Notes under the pieces: generated by a model
What the model was told of the DNA's origin: nothing
Database searches by the model: none
Seen by the model: only the letters and a program-made list of their open reading frames with translations
Position numbers and translations under genes: made by a program
Assembly (NCBI GenBank): GCA_903907075.1
Contig: CAIVMQ010000051.1
Span: forward strand, 52,193 to 116,192
Reading direction: 5' to 3'
Length of the DNA stretch: 64,000 nt
Origin: an uncultured Bacteroidia bacterium
Lineage (GTDB): Bacteria; Bacteroidota; Bacteroidia; Bacteroidales; Prolixibacteraceae
In this document: piece by piece, positions 63,266 through 64,000 of the stretch
How positions within the stretch are numbered: the first letter of the stretch is position 1
Layout of the letters: each line of letters starts with the position of its first letter

Positions 63266-64000
63266 TTAGTTACTCATCGAAGGGGGAGCATCCTGTGGTT
63301 TAATACCCCATTTTTTATTTGGAAGTGGCCCCATCTCAAAGGTAACCACGCCACCTGCAGTAATCTCCTGATGTGAAAGCCAGGTTTTTGTCATTGGTTT
63401 GCCATTGAGAATGGCCGACTGGATATATTTATTATCGTGTGAGTTATTATTTGTGCGAATTGTAAAGGTTTTGCCATTTCCAATCGTTATAGTAACCTTT
63501 TCAAACAACGGACTTCCAATAGCATAATAAGGACTGCCGGGGGTTACGGGGTAAAATCCCATAGAACTTAAGACGAACCACGAGGAGAGTGAACCCATAT
63601 CTTCTTCTCCGCATAAACCACCGGAGCCTGCGCGATAAAGTTCTTCGCAGACCTGCCTGGCCCGTTGCTGTGTTTTCCAGGGCTGACCGGCAAAATCGTA
63701 GAGGTAAGCCACATGATGAGAGGGCTGATTACCCTGAAAATATTGCCCGATAGTTCCAGCAACACCATCATATTTGGGAGGTGTGATATTGGGAGACATC
63801 TCAAAGAAGGTATCTAATTTAGCACTGAATGGTGCATTCCCGCCAAACAGATTTATCAACCCTTTTACATCATGCTGAACAGCCCAGATATATTGCCAGG
63901 CCGTCGATTCGGTATAATGACGGTTTGGACGTTCACCAAGCAGAAGAGGGTCGAAGTATTTATACCAGCAGTGATCTCCCGCTTTCACAATTTCCTGTTC
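63266..64000 (-). CDS. GH92 family glycosyl hydrolase, second copy, partial at right edge
   Basis: GLCGEEDMGSLSSWFVLSSMGFYPVTPGSPYYAIGSPLFEKVTI; open beyond the track's GTG start at 63988 (EQEIVKAGDHCWYKYFDPLLLG). Confidence 0.92.
   Translation of the reverse strand, partial: EQEIVKAGDHCWYKYFDPLLLGERPNRHYTESTAWQYIWAVQHDVKGLINLFGGNAPFSAKLDTFFEMSPNITPPKYDGVAGTIGQYFQGNQPSHHVAYLYDFAGQPWKTQQRARQVCEELYRAGSGGLCGEEDMGSLSSWFVLSSMGFYPVTPGSPYYAIGSPLFEKVTITIGNGKTFTIRTNNNSHDNKYIQSAILNGKPMTKTWLSHQEITAGGVVTFEMGPLPNKKWGIKPQDAPPSMSN

Noticed and set aside
1-64000. CRISPR arrays, tRNA/rRNA, toxin-antitoxin or phage-defence modules
   Set aside because: No regularly spaced repeats, cloverleaf-like segments or recognisable defence genes were seen; TPR-internal repeats at 56.5-57.6 kb are protein-coding.

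Overview
AT-rich Bacteroidota-type chromosomal segment (many SPII/Tat signal peptides, TonB receptor, glycan enzymes, TAnnTTTG-like promoter boxes). Left part: two adjacent ABC_sub_bind-type lipoproteins, one a two-domain protein running off the left edge and absent from the ORF track; an unknown lipoprotein; an ABCG-like exporter; a sterol-desaturase gene broken by one in-frame TAG; a decayed IS30-like remnant; a Na/Pi cotransporter; and a TonB receptor. Middle: a minus-strand cluster of permease, glutamine-synthetase-like ligase, Fe-alcohol dehydrogenase, gamma-glutamyl hydrolase and aldehyde dehydrogenase, best explained as gamma-glutamylation catabolism of an amino alcohol such as ethanolamine. 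Then a phosphoesterase, an esterase, and an Lgt-like protein fused to a beta-rich C-terminal domain. Right half (about 29.7-64 kb): a glycan/glycoconjugate degradation region without SusC/SusD in view. It holds a GH106-like enzyme, a beta-helix protein, an unassigned TIM-barrel-like lipoprotein, a Tat-lipoprotein Gfo/Idh/MocA oxidoreductase, tandem ceramidase-like genes, tandem GH67/GH20-like genes, a DapA-family aldolase, tandem propeller + alpha-helical proteins, a sialidase-like protein with a membrane partner, a TPR protein, a DUF1080 protein, a subtilase and tandem GH92 genes. No tRNA, rRNA or CRISPR was recognised. All family calls come from reading motifs, without database searches.
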